From contig NZ_WUUL01000009.1 in assembly GCF_009831235.1 (NCBI RefSeq), positions 109,642 to 173,641 of the forward strand: a stretch of 64,000 bases of DNA. The letters are read 5' to 3'. Below, piece by piece: positions 17,541-27,403 of this stretch (positions are counted from its first letter, which is position 1; the number at the start of each line of letters is the position of its first letter). The DNA is from Shimazuella alba (GTDB lineage: Bacteria; Bacillota; Bacilli; Thermoactinomycetales; Thermoactinomycetaceae). The notes beneath the pieces were generated by a model. The model saw only the letters and a program-made list of their open reading frames with translations, was not told the origin of the DNA and ran no database searches. Position numbers and translations under genes: made by a program.

Positions 17541-17900
17541 CTAGTTCCAAGTAATCTTACCAGCAATATATTTCTGAACCAGTTGATCGAGAAAGTCCTC
17601 ACCATGATCCCGGGTGATCTCATCATGGAAATCAGCAAACTTCTTATGTGCTTGTTTACACTGAGTATGGAGTGTATTGCGCTTCTGGATCTTGCTCTCC
17701 ATCTACCTCTGAGCAGTTTCTCGTTCCTTCTGCTTCTTTGGATCGTAATAGTCCAGTTCCAGACTGTCTCGGACACCCTGATGCTCGACTACTGCTCGCT
17801 GGGCAGTCTCTAATTCTTCCTTAAGCCGCTTCCACTCCTTATAAAGCACGTGGTGCTTCTTCAGAAGCCTGGTGCACTCATCGGTGTTAGGAACAGCCAT
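17541..17900 (-). pseudogene. Coiled-coil orphan paralogue interrupted by an in-frame TAG
   Basis: From ATG 17900 the frame runs 65 codons to KERETAQR, then TAG followed at once by ATG, and continues in the same frame (MESKIQKRNTLHTQCKQAHK) to LVQKYIAGKITWN-TAG at 17541. The whole aligns with the 115-residue neighbour, including VRD...EL in the middle and the AGK-T-WN end. So only a single nonsense change separates it from an intact 119-codon gene. TAG-ATG could also allow termination and restart, giving two polypeptides. Promoter and terminator are intact. Confidence 0.75.
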
Positions 17901-18059
17901 AGTCTTTCCAATCAATTTGAGTTTATATCGCATTTTATTATAGCATTATTTTCATTAGGTGGTATATGCCATACTAGTCTTATTTCCTTCCATACTATCT
18001 TGCATACCTGTGTTAAAATAAAGTTGACTTTGTGGCGAAAAAAAGAGAGGTTTTTGAAC

Positions 18060-19592
18060 ATGCAATCATTTGAACAATCCATGCTCACCCTGATTACGGA
18101 CACATCTACCCAATTATCTCCTGATGTGCGGGAAGCAATTGACAAAGCAAATGCAAAAGAAGACAGTGGAACACGAGCAGCACTTGCACTTAGCCGAATT
18201 ACGGAAAACATTCAAATGGCAGAACAAAAAGTATCCCCAATCTGCCAAGATACTGGTATGCCAACTTTTATCCTTCATGTACCTGTTGGGGCAAATCAGT
18301 TGGAAATGGAAAAAGCGATCAAAAACGCCATTGCAACAGCTACCAAACAAGGAAAACTACGTTCTAATTCTGTTGATTCTTTGACTGGTGCTAATACAGG
18401 TGACAACTTAGGTCCTGGAACACCTGTCATCCACTTTCACCAATGGGAAAAAGATTACATTGATGTTCGCCTCATCTTAAAAGGCGGTGGATGTGAAAAC
18501 AAAAATATCCAATACAGCCTTCCAACAGAGTTAGAAGGACTCGGTCGTGCTGGACGTGATCTCGATGGTATTCGCAAATGTATTTTACATAGCATTTACC
18601 AAGCACAAGGCCAAGGTTGCAGCGCTGGTTTTATTGGCGTTGGTATTGGTGGAGATCGTACCACTGGTTATGAACTAGCAAAACAACAATTGTTCCGCCA
18701 TGTTGATGATGTAAACCCAATTGAAGATTTAGCCAAATTAGAAGACTACATCTTAGAAAAAGGAAATACATTAGGAATTGGAACGATGGGCTTTGGAGGT
18801 AACACCACTTTGCTCGGATGTAAAATCGGTGTGATGAACCGTCTTCCTGCCAGTTTCTTTGTATCTGTTGCCTACAACTGCTGGGCATTCCGCCGTCAAG
18901 GTGTGACGATCGATCCAGATACAGGAGCTATCCAAAACTGGTTGTACAAAGAAGAAAGACCAAAAGTAGAAAAAACAGCAAAATCACAAGAAGAAGCAAA
19001 AAGTTCAAATCGACAAGTTGTCCTTACCACCCCTATCACCGAAGAACAAATCCGCGACCTGAAAGTTGGCGATGTCGTGGTGATTAATGGTTTAATGCAT
19101 ACTGGCCGGGATGCTCTACACAAATATTTGATGGATAACGATTCTCCAGTGGATCTAGAAGGAAGCGTAATTTATCACTGTGGACCTGTAATGCTCAAAG
19201 ATGATGAAGGAAAATGGCACGTTAAGGCAGCTGGTCCTACAACTAGTATTCGAGAAGAACCATATCAGTCCGATATCATCAAGAAATTTGGAATGAAAGT
19301 AGTAATCGGCAAAGGTGGTATGGGTGCTAAGACATTAAAAGGGCTTGAGGAACATGGGGCTGTCTATCTGAATGCGATCGGTGGAGCAGCTCAATATTAT
19401 GCGGAATGTATTAAAGAAGTAGAGGGCGTGGACTTCCTTAACTTCGGTGTTCCAGAAGCAATGTGGCATCTGAAAGTGGAGAACTTCGCTGCGATTGTAA
19501 CAATGGATTCTCATGGAAATAGTCTGCATGCAGATGTAGATAAGTCCTCATTAGAAAAATTAGCACAATACAAAGAAACCGTATTTAAATAA
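18060..19592 (+). CDS. fumA: Class I (iron-sulfur) fumarate hydratase
   Basis: 510 residues from ATG 18060, with AGAGAGG nine bases before it. Converts fumarate to malate in the citric acid cycle. Family marks are SPICQDTGMPTF, GGGCENKN, SAGFIGVGIGGDRTTGYE and the C-terminal beta-domain block KVVIGKGGMGAKTLKGLEEHGAVYLNAIGGAAQYY. The C-containing ICQDTG and the later GGGCEN and LLGCKIG cysteines are candidates for the [4Fe-4S] ligands. The length fits a one-chain FumA/B-type enzyme. It stands alone here; sdhCAB is 8 kb downstream. Confidence 0.95.
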   Translation: MQSFEQSMLTLITDTSTQLSPDVREAIDKANAKEDSGTRAALALSRITENIQMAEQKVSPICQDTGMPTFILHVPVGANQLEMEKAIKNAIATATKQGKLRSNSVDSLTGANTGDNLGPGTPVIHFHQWEKDYIDVRLILKGGGCENKNIQYSLPTELEGLGRAGRDLDGIRKCILHSIYQAQGQGCSAGFIGVGIGGDRTTGYELAKQQLFRHVDDVNPIEDLAKLEDYILEKGNTLGIGTMGFGGNTTLLGCKIGVMNRLPASFFVSVAYNCWAFRRQGVTIDPDTGAIQNWLYKEERPKVEKTAKSQEEAKSSNRQVVLTTPITEEQIRDLKVGDVVVINGLMHTGRDALHKYLMDNDSPVDLEGSVIYHCGPVMLKDDEGKWHVKAAGPTTSIREEPYQSDIIKKFGMKVVIGKGGMGAKTLKGLEEHGAVYLNAIGGAAQYYAECIKEVEGVDFLNFGVPEAMWHLKVENFAAIVTMDSHGNSLHADVDKSSLEKLAQYKETVFK

Positions 19593-19693
19593 ATTCCAGT
19601 TCACATCTGCGTCACAAAACGGTAAAATGGAGAGGGAATACGAAATCACGATCCCCCTTTGTACTTGTTTTTACTTATTAAGGAGGTTTGACT

Positions 19694-20608
19694 TTGAAAC
19701 TTTTATCAAAGCTTGCTTTGGCTTCACTCTCTCTTGTCACTGCATTTACAGTTGTCCTTCCTACAGGAACATTTGCAGATGCTGTTGAAGGAGATACGGT
19801 TGTTACGTTAGGGAAAGACCTTACGATACAACAACAAGATAGTATTTTGGCTGAAATGAAAGTGCCAAGTAATGTTAATAAAATCTTTGTAACTAACCAA
19901 GAAGAACATCAATACTTAGGAAAATATATGTCTGCTGCAACAATCGGAACTCGTGCACTATCTTCCGCAAAAATCACGATCGCTGCTCCTGGTTCAGGGA
20001 TTTCTGTGAAAACTAATAATATTACAACCATAACCGATGCTATGTATGCCAATGCTGCCATTACAGCAGGTGTTCGAGATGCAGACATCTATGTAACAGC
20101 ACCGATTCGTGTATCTGGTACTGCTGGTCTTACTGGGATTATCAAAGCATTTGAAAAAGCTACTGGGAAACAAATTAGTGAAAACCAAAAACAAGTTGCA
20201 AACCAAGAAATTGTCAGAACCCAAGATATCGCAAAAGATATTGGTGGTGATTCGCAAACTGCTGGTAACCAAGCCGCTCAATTTATGAACAACTTAAAAC
20301 AAGAGATCGCAACTCAAAATCCTCAAAGCGCACAAGAATACAGAGATATTATTATCAATGTAGCTGGAGATTTAAATATCAATTTAAACCAAACAACTAT
20401 TGATCAGTTGGTTCAATACGGTCAAGCGTTCTCTACGCTGAATATCGATTACAACCAATTGAGCGATCAAATTTCTAAGTTGCGTGGTAGCCTTGGCGAT
20501 GTACTCAGTGTAGATCCTCAAGGAATCATTGACACTATCTTGGAATTTATCGGAAGTATCTTTAGTACCATCGGTGATTTCTTCACCTCTTCTTCTTCTC
20601 AACAATAA
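19694..20608 (+). CDS. DUF1002 (YpuA-like) exported protein
   Basis: 304 residues from TTG 19694, with AGGAGG seven bases upstream; TTG 19688 is too close to it. A signal peptide (MKLLSKLALASLSLVTAFTV, cleavage after TFA) leads to a DUF1002 domain: VVTLGKDLTIQQQDSILAEM, then AAPGSGISV and ADIYVTAPIRVSGTAGLTGI. The C-terminus is hydrophobic (IIDTILEFIGSIFSTIGDFF) and may be membrane-associated. Function is unknown in the family. Confidence 0.9.
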   Translation: MKLLSKLALASLSLVTAFTVVLPTGTFADAVEGDTVVTLGKDLTIQQQDSILAEMKVPSNVNKIFVTNQEEHQYLGKYMSAATIGTRALSSAKITIAAPGSGISVKTNNITTITDAMYANAAITAGVRDADIYVTAPIRVSGTAGLTGIIKAFEKATGKQISENQKQVANQEIVRTQDIAKDIGGDSQTAGNQAAQFMNNLKQEIATQNPQSAQEYRDIIINVAGDLNINLNQTTIDQLVQYGQAFSTLNIDYNQLSDQISKLRGSLGDVLSVDPQGIIDTILEFIGSIFSTIGDFFTSSSSQQ

Positions 20609-20620
20609 TTATAGAGAATA

Positions 20621-20648
20621 AAAAAATCTCCTTTTCGGAGATTTTTTT
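20621..20648 (+). terminator. Terminator of the DUF1002 gene
   Basis: AAAAAATCTCC-TTTTC-GGAGATTTTTTT; it also works in the reverse direction for the nitroreductase remnant. Confidence 0.93.
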
Positions 20649-20680
20649 ATTAGTTTTACAGCCAAACTAACTTATTCTAA

Positions 20681-21303
20681 CTAGAATGATTCGTGAATCA
20701 CAATACGATCCAACGGCAATCGTGTAGTGGCATGTGCTTGCTTAGATGCGATCCCTGCTGTGATTATCATCACCGGAACGAACCGTTCTGGTATACGAAG
20801 TTCTGCAACTAACTCCTCAGCCTGAAAACCTCCCATTGGAACAGTAGCATACCCTTTTGATTTTGCAGCTAACATCAGTTGCATGGCAAATAGCGAAGCA
20901 TTTAAAAATGCACTATCACGTGATTTATGTTTTCTGTTTTCATATTCTTCTTTCATATCATCTAACAAATGTTTATATGTTTGCTCTGGCAAATCTCCAG
21001 ATTGAACCAAAGGAAGATAAACAAACTCAGTATTCTTATCAGCTTCTAAATCACCTAGAATAATAAAAACAACAGAAGCATCTTCCACTTGTTGCTGATT
21101 ATTGACGATTGGCAATAAGTTTTTTTTATGAGCTGGATCTTGTACCACTATTACTTGCCAGTGTTGTAAATTCCATGCTGAAGGTGCAGTTTGAGCTAAT
21201 TGAATCATTTCTTCTATTTCATCTTGAGGTATGATATGACTTGACGAATAGAGTTACGCTCTGTTAGTACTTTTGAAAAAGAAAGCATCCTATTGGTTTT
21301 CAT
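20681..21303 (-). pseudogene. Nitroreductase-family gene with an N-terminal frameshift
   Basis: The long frame starts MIQLAQTAPSAWNLQHWQVI, which is already well inside the nitroreductase domain (APSAWNLQHW contacts FMN). Upstream, from ATG 21303 with AGAGG, a second frame encodes MKTNRMLSFSKVLTERNSIRQ, the normal family N-terminus, and the correct frame resumes as IPQDEIEEMIQ. A frameshift with loss of about ten bases lies near 21229-21240, just after SIRQ. The FMN-binding Arg/Ser segment is thus cut from the rest. It is probably inactive, unless translation starts at the internal Met. Confidence 0.8.
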
Positions 21304-21315
21304 TTTTTTATCCTC

Positions 21316-22269
21316 TTAATTTTTTGTGTGTAATTCCATTTTACTCTTGATTGGTAGGGAGGATTTTCCGCTCCATCGCCCTGCCAGATTTGTTCCTATC
21401 ACACCCACAATAATCATTACTGCACCAATTATATGGAAGTAAGTCACTTGCTCATCGAGAAATACCATTCCTGCTAGAATAGAAACCAAGGTGCTCAGAT
21501 TGTTAAATACACTTACTTTATAGGCTTCTAGTTTAGATAGAGCATAGTTGGAAAGTAATATCGCAAAGACACTACTAAAAGCAGCTAAGTAGAAAATACT
21601 ATACCAATAAACTGGCTGATAAAACGGCTGTATCATTTGTGACATCGTCCCATTAACAACATGTTGAACAATGCTTATAACTATAAAACTGACAGCACTA
21701 AGCATAATAATCACATAACTAAGATCATAAGCTTTATAGGTTTGACCAGAACGGCGTACCATTATGGTATACACTGCAAATGTCAGGGTGGAAGCGAGTA
21801 AAAATAAAATACTGCCCATATGATCGAAAGAAATAGAAGTTCCTTGCATAAGGAAGATAAATATCACCCCTGATACAGATAAAACCAAAAATAATCGCTG
21901 CCAAAGATTTGTTTTCTCTTTCAAAAACATAGTAGAAAGAATAATAGTGAATATAGGAGCTGTCGCTTGGATAATACCGCCTTCGGCAGAAGTTGCTCCA
22001 AGCAAGCCCAAAGTTTGAAAAGTGAAAAAAAGGATTGGGTAGAGTAAGGCAAGTGGAATGAGCCTATAAATATCTTTAAATTTTATCTGTAACTTTATCC
22101 ATCCAAATACGACAGGAATTGTAAGCATCACAGATGCTAAAAAAAATCGAGTAGCGAGAAAATCCATGGGTGTAGCAATATTCACGACTAATTTAACGAA
22201 CATAAAAGAAAATCCAATAAAAATCGAATATGTGATAGCAGCGAGATACGCCATTTTGGTTCCTTTCAT
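21316..22269 (-). CDS. EamA/DMT-family transporter
   Basis: 317 residues with ten predicted hydrophobic segments in two EamA repeats. Inner-membrane exporter of small metabolites; the substrate is not evident. AGGAGG stands nine bases before the first ATG. It diverges from the MocR regulator at 22394 across a 124-base gap with two palindromes, so that regulator probably controls it. Confidence 0.9.
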   Translation of the reverse strand: MKGTKMAYLAAITYSIFIGFSFMFVKLVVNIATPMDFLATRFFLASVMLTIPVVFGWIKLQIKFKDIYRLIPLALLYPILFFTFQTLGLLGATSAEGGIIQATAPIFTIILSTMFLKEKTNLWQRLFLVLSVSGVIFIFLMQGTSISFDHMGSILFLLASTLTFAVYTIMVRRSGQTYKAYDLSYVIIMLSAVSFIVISIVQHVVNGTMSQMIQPFYQPVYWYSIFYLAAFSSVFAILLSNYALSKLEAYKVSVFNNLSTLVSILAGMVFLDEQVTYFHIIGAVMIIVGVIGTNLAGRWSGKSSLPIKSKMELHTKN

Positions 22270-22317
22270 CTCTTGGAACCTCCTATTTACAATATTTCTT
22301 GGCTGGTCTGCCAGTTA

Positions 22318-22331
22318 AGGTAACTATACCT
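22318..22331. promoter_or_regulatory. Operator-like palindrome 1
   Basis: AGGTA-ACTA-TACCT is a perfect dyad in the EamA/MocR divergent region. It shares the GGTA/TACC half-site with palindrome 2. Confidence 0.5.
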
Positions 22332-22367
22332 AGATATAACCCTTCTGAAAATATATAATCACTTTAA

Positions 22368-22381
22368 CTGTACCGGTACAG
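22368..22381. promoter_or_regulatory. Operator-like palindrome 2
   Basis: CTGTACCGGTACAG is a perfect 14-bp palindrome directly before the SD of the MocR gene, a suitable place for autoregulation. Confidence 0.6.
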
Positions 22382-22393
22382 AGAGGATGAAGG

Positions 22394-23755
22394 ATGATCT
22401 ATAAATATGAAGCAATTATAGAAGAACTACAGACAAAATTATTAAATGGAACATGGAAGGAGGGACAAAGTCTCCCATCTATTCGCCAGCTCTCCGATTA
22501 CTATCAATGCAGTAAAAGTACGATTATTCGGGCATATGCTGAATTGGAACGACAACATCTGATTTATGCGATTCCACAGAGTGGTTATTATGTTGTAAAA
22601 CAGCAGTACCAGCAACACAAATCCAGTGATGCATGGATCAATTTTGTTTCTGCATCACCTGATCCAGCCTTGTTTCCATATCGTGACTTTCAACATTGTT
22701 TGAATCAAGCAATTGACCGCTATCAAAATGATCTATTTGAATACGGGACTCCCCAAGGACTTCCATCCCTCATAAATGTATTGCAAAAATTACTTGCTGA
22801 TCATCAGGTATTTGCGCATCGCGAACAATTTGCCATTACTTCCGGCGTACAACAAGCACTATCCATTTTGACTATGATGCCTTTTCCCAATTCCAAGGAG
22901 ACCATACTGATCGAACAACCTAGTTATCATCTGTTTATCCAAATGCTTGAGTTATTAAATAAACCGGTTATTGGCATACATCGAACGCAGAAAGGCTTTG
23001 ATTTAGAACAGCTTGAACATCTGTTTCGTACAAAACCGATCAAATTTTTTTATACGATGCCTCGTTTTCAAAATCCTCTAGGCACCTCATTATCACAAAA
23101 AGACAAAAAGGCTTTAGCTGAGTTAGCCAACCGATATGATGTATATATTGTGGAAGATGATTATTTGATAGATTTGGAAGTAGAATCCAAAGCAGATCCG
23201 ATCTATTCCTTTCAAAATGGTCGAATCATTTATCTAAAGAGTTTTTCTAAGATTTTATTTCCTGGTTTGCGAGTGGGAGTAACCATCCTTCCCTCTGAAT
23301 TAGTTCCCCTGTTTCGGCAGTACAAAAAATTCCAAGATATTGATAGCTCTATGCTTTCTCAGGCAGGGTTAGAAATTTATATCAAAAACGGTATGTATCA
23401 CTATCATCGTGAAAAAATACGAGCAGCCTATACCGCACGAATGCAAATGCTTCATGACACCATCGTATCGATGAAGATGGATGAATACATTTCCTTTCCA
23501 GCTATTCAAACTGGATCACATTCGCATCTCGTCCTGAAAAGACCTATTTCCATGTCCAAACTGGAACAAACGTTGAGACAAAACAATATCATTATCGGTT
23601 CTAATGCTAAAAACTACCTGAAAACTTACCCCAGAGATCACTTTTTGCAAGTGAAAATTTCCAATGTTCCTTCGGAAGCAGTGCGAGATGGGGTTACTGC
23701 TTTATTACTTGCAATAAAAAAGTTGTCTGACTTGAATGCTAGACAATTTTTTTGA
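22394..23755 (+). CDS. MocR-type regulator (GntR HTH + aminotransferase domain)
   Basis: 453 residues. Residues 1-70 form a GntR winged helix (GQSLPSIRQLSDYYQCSKST). The rest is a fold-type I aminotransferase domain with VEDDYLIDL and the PLP lysine Lys286 in LKSFSKILFPGLR. Such proteins sense PLP or amino-compounds and often control a divergent transporter or enzyme, here the EamA gene. SD AGAGG, start ATG. Confidence 0.93.
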   Translation: MIYKYEAIIEELQTKLLNGTWKEGQSLPSIRQLSDYYQCSKSTIIRAYAELERQHLIYAIPQSGYYVVKQQYQQHKSSDAWINFVSASPDPALFPYRDFQHCLNQAIDRYQNDLFEYGTPQGLPSLINVLQKLLADHQVFAHREQFAITSGVQQALSILTMMPFPNSKETILIEQPSYHLFIQMLELLNKPVIGIHRTQKGFDLEQLEHLFRTKPIKFFYTMPRFQNPLGTSLSQKDKKALAELANRYDVYIVEDDYLIDLEVESKADPIYSFQNGRIIYLKSFSKILFPGLRVGVTILPSELVPLFRQYKKFQDIDSSMLSQAGLEIYIKNGMYHYHREKIRAAYTARMQMLHDTIVSMKMDEYISFPAIQTGSHSHLVLKRPISMSKLEQTLRQNNIIIGSNAKNYLKTYPRDHFLQVKISNVPSEAVRDGVTALLLAIKKLSDLNARQFF

Positions 23756-23903
23756 TCCTACAAACTCGAATCCAAGCAATATTCCTTTTCTTCGATTGGT
23801 ATCATGTGCCATTCTTGTGTCATTTCTGTTTCAAATCAAAAGCAATGATATAATAATTCTATTCGTGTTCGAAATTACATCCTATTGGTGGTGATACGCA
23901 GCT

Positions 23904-26900
23904 ATGCGCAGTATTATTCGATTGAAATGGTTTTGGCTTGTGTTTTGGGTAGCGATCCTTGCAGTGATCCTATTTACCATGCCTTCCATGGATACGTTAA
24001 TAAGGGAAAAAGGACAGCCGAATTTGAGCGGGACATACTCATCAAGTACTGCTTCCAAATTACTAGCTGAATTTCACAAGAGTGATAAAGGTGGTAAAAA
24101 CCTTGATACAATTCTTGTATTCCACAATCCAAAAGGATTTCAATCAGAACAGAAAAAGCAGATCGAACAAAAACTAAAACAGATCGAACAGAATAAAAAT
24201 TTACATATTCAATCTCTTCTGAGCCCATTTGAAAGTAAAGATGCAGAAAAACGACTGCTTTCAGCCGATCAAAAAACGATCATGGCAATTGCGAGTGTGG
24301 AAAAAACTACACAAACCATCCCACAAATTCGAGCTCAATTGGAGCCGCAAATAAAAATAGAGGGGATCCAAACATATCTAACTGGCGATGGTTACATAGA
24401 AGAGGATTATGCGAAAAATTCGATTGATGGTGTAAAAAAGACAGAATTCTTTACGATCATTTTTATCGTTTTGGTACTTATCCTAGTCTTCCGGTCTCCT
24501 GTTACACCGATTATTTCGCTTCTCATTGTTGCTGTTGCATACCTTATAGCGCAAGGAACAGTGGGTTTGTTGGTAGAATATTTCGACTTTCCTTTTGCCA
24601 ATACCACACAAATATTCCTTATACTAGTCTTATTTGGAGTAGGAACAGACTATAATATCTTGCTACTTATGCGTTTTAAGGAAGAACTAGGTCTTGGTAA
24701 ACCACTGCTCACTTCTATTGTAGAGACCTATCGAACTGCTGGTAAGACGGTATTTTATAGTGGTTTAGCTGTATTAATTGGATTTAGCATGATTGGTTTT
24801 TCTAATTTCTCCATCTATCAATCAGCTGTCGCAGTAGCGATCGGTATCGTTTTCCTGTTAGGTGCTCTCTTTACATTAAACCCTATTATCATGGCGCTTA
24901 TGGCACAACGGTTGTTCTGGCCGTTAAAAAATTTCCAAGGGCATGGACAAAGTCGTCTATGGTCACGGCTAGGACATTTTTCCGTTATTCGTGTGTCGAT
25001 TAGTATTCTTTTAGTAGTAGTACTTTGTATACCTGTGTTCCTTTTCTATAAAAACCAACTTTCTTTTAATAATTTAGCAGAGATCGGTCCTGATTCCCCA
25101 TCTGTAAAAGGTTTTCATGTCGTTTCTCAATCTTTTGGTGCAGGTCAAACCTTACCGACTACGCTAGTTATCAAATCAAAAACACCGATGGATTCAGCCA
25201 ATGGCTTAGCATTTTTAGATCAAATCCATGAGCGTTTGACTCAAATCAAAGGTGTGAAAGATGTTTATGGACCGACCCGTCCAAATGGGCAGTATCTAAA
25301 TGATCTCTATCTTTCCAAACAGACTAAAGGTGTGAGCTCAGGAATTAATCAATCCAGCAGCGGTTTGGATAAGATCTCCCAAGGATTATCAACCGCATCA
25401 GATAAGATTAAAACATCTACATCTGGTGATTTAAATGATATTAATAAACTTATTGATGGAACCGTTTCTGTTCGATCAGGACTTGGGCAAGTCCAAACAG
25501 CCTTATCTCAAATAAACAAAGGTATCAAGCAAGGTGCTACAGGAGCAGAACAAATAGAATCTGGACTGGCAGACTTGGAAATTGCTTTAAAGAAAGTAAA
25601 TAGTTCTACCAAACAACTGAGCTCTGGATACATACAAATTAGCACTAGTCTAGGAAAACTGGCTCCAGGCTATCAAGGTATTGCTTCTGGTATTAACAGT
25701 CTAGCTGCATGGAACAGTACCATACAAACTTCCGTTGCTTCATTAGAAAAAGATCATCCTGAACTAGAAGACGATGCTAGCTTGACTTCTCTGAAAAATG
25801 CAAGCAATAGTATGTATCAAGCTTTACCCGCTCTTCAACAAAACATCACAAAATTAAATAGTTCATTATCTTCTTTAAATAACAGCTTAGCTTCTGCTAA
25901 CAAAAGTCTTTCGCAGATCTCTAGCGCTCAATCGCAAATCACCGCTGGAACAACCCAATTAAAAAAAGGTGCTGGTAATTTGGCCAAAGGGTTGACCCAA
26001 GGGGCATCTGGACAATCACAAGTAATCTCCTCGATCCCTTCCATGAATGATGGACTCAATGCAATTACAAATGGACAACGGAAAGTCTTGGCTGGGTTAA
26101 ACGACTTTGAGTCTAAGATGAAAGAGCTGCAACAAGGATTATCACAGAGTGCGACTGGTCTTGATAAGATCAATAACGGTTTATCAACAGCAAATAATTA
26201 TTTGACAGAAGTAACTGGTGAAGGATCACCTTATGGTACCTTTTTTGTTCCAAAGGAAGTACGAAACAGCAAAGAATTCCAAACCGCAATGGATCTTTAC
26301 ATGTCTAAAGACCGTAAGATTGTTACATGGACAATTCCATTATCCGTTGATCCATATTCGAAGGAAGCAATGCTAATTGCACATGAAATCGATACAACGA
26401 TTCGAGAGACGATCTCACATACGCAGTATACCAATTTGCAAATTGGTACTGGCGGAGTATCTTCGGTCAACTATGATTTGCGAAATATATCGGACGAAGA
26501 TTTCTCGCTCACGATCATACTCATGTTAGCTGGTATTGGTGTTCTGCTTCTTATTATGTACCGTTCTGTTTGGATAACGGTAACCATTCTTGGAACCTTG
26601 ATTCTTGCTTACTATTTTTCCCTCACTGTCTCGGAGAATATCTTTACCAATTTCTTTGGAGTCACAGGTCTTTCTTGGACCATACCGTTCTTCTCGTTTA
26701 TCATGATTATTGCCTTAGGTGTTGATTACAGCATCTTTGTGATGATGCGATACAAAGAATACAAACATCAAGGTATGGTAGTAGCCATCTTAAAAGCAGT
26801 TGAGCGAACAGGCAGTGTCGTCATATCCGCAGCAATCATTTTGGCGGGAACTTTTGCAGCCATGTATCCCTCAGGTGTAACGACTCTTGTACAAATAGCA

Positions 26901-27053
26901 ACCGTCGTTATCATTGCACTGTTGTTACTCGTTTTTGTACTTCTGCCAATGGTATTACCTGCTTCGATTTCCTTACTGGATCGCATCATGAAAAGTGATC
27001 AAGAGACTACTATTCCAGAGAAATCGGATGATGGATATGAATATTATTCCTAG
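23904..27053 (+). CDS. MMPL/RND-type membrane transporter with long coiled insert
   Basis: 1049 residues. One N-terminal transmembrane segment, a short extracellular domain, a TM bundle at about 170-390, a very long extracytoplasmic region (about 390-850) with repeated SGLDKISQGL-like heptads as in YhgE/Pip proteins, then a second TM bundle ending near 1030. FGVGTDYNILLLMR and ALGVDYSIFVMMR are the paired Asp motifs in TM4 and TM10 used for proton coupling. Related B. subtilis proteins include YdgH. Likely exports a lipid or antimicrobial. SD GGTGGTG. Confidence 0.92.
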   Translation: MRSIIRLKWFWLVFWVAILAVILFTMPSMDTLIREKGQPNLSGTYSSSTASKLLAEFHKSDKGGKNLDTILVFHNPKGFQSEQKKQIEQKLKQIEQNKNLHIQSLLSPFESKDAEKRLLSADQKTIMAIASVEKTTQTIPQIRAQLEPQIKIEGIQTYLTGDGYIEEDYAKNSIDGVKKTEFFTIIFIVLVLILVFRSPVTPIISLLIVAVAYLIAQGTVGLLVEYFDFPFANTTQIFLILVLFGVGTDYNILLLMRFKEELGLGKPLLTSIVETYRTAGKTVFYSGLAVLIGFSMIGFSNFSIYQSAVAVAIGIVFLLGALFTLNPIIMALMAQRLFWPLKNFQGHGQSRLWSRLGHFSVIRVSISILLVVVLCIPVFLFYKNQLSFNNLAEIGPDSPSVKGFHVVSQSFGAGQTLPTTLVIKSKTPMDSANGLAFLDQIHERLTQIKGVKDVYGPTRPNGQYLNDLYLSKQTKGVSSGINQSSSGLDKISQGLSTASDKIKTSTSGDLNDINKLIDGTVSVRSGLGQVQTALSQINKGIKQGATGAEQIESGLADLEIALKKVNSSTKQLSSGYIQISTSLGKLAPGYQGIASGINSLAAWNSTIQTSVASLEKDHPELEDDASLTSLKNASNSMYQALPALQQNITKLNSSLSSLNNSLASANKSLSQISSAQSQITAGTTQLKKGAGNLAKGLTQGASGQSQVISSIPSMNDGLNAITNGQRKVLAGLNDFESKMKELQQGLSQSATGLDKINNGLSTANNYLTEVTGEGSPYGTFFVPKEVRNSKEFQTAMDLYMSKDRKIVTWTIPLSVDPYSKEAMLIAHEIDTTIRETISHTQYTNLQIGTGGVSSVNYDLRNISDEDFSLTIILMLAGIGVLLLIMYRSVWITVTILGTLILAYYFSLTVSENIFTNFFGVTGLSWTIPFFSFIMIIALGVDYSIFVMMRYKEYKHQGMVVAILKAVERTGSVVISAAIILAGTFAAMYPSGVTTLVQIATVVIIALLLLVFVLLPMVLPASISLLDRIMKSDQETTIPEKSDDGYEYYS

Positions 27054-27079
27054 AAAAGAGACCGAATATGGTCTCTTTT
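27054..27079 (+). terminator. Terminator of the MMPL gene
   Basis: AAAAGAGACC-GAATAT-GGTCTCTTTT. Confidence 0.9.
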
Positions 27080-27403
27080 CTTTTCATCTGTTCATAAACC
27101 TAATTTTTATATATCTAAATTATGGTAATTCTAAAATGTGTCGTCATTTTGTTTGGCTCGATTATAAGAGAAAAAGCTATCTATAAAAATAATTTATTTA
27201 CAAAAACTCAATATAAGGATCATCCCGTTAAATCTGTTGATTGAAATAAATTTTTAGGGATAAAAGTAGTTATTCCTTATGATTTTAACTCCCAAGCAGC
27301 TATGTCGATTTCTTGACGCTCGATGGATATTGGGAGTACAATAAGAAACGTTGAAGACCCTATGAAAACATTCATTACGGTAACGAGAAACGGAGGCTTA
27401 GTT
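27080..27403. other. sdh upstream region
   Basis: A 320-base gap before sdhC with no gene. It is A+T-rich up to 27240 and must hold the sdh promoter, but I see no convincing -35/-10 pair. A longer in-frame extension of sdhC from 27323 lacks an SD. Confidence 0.5.
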
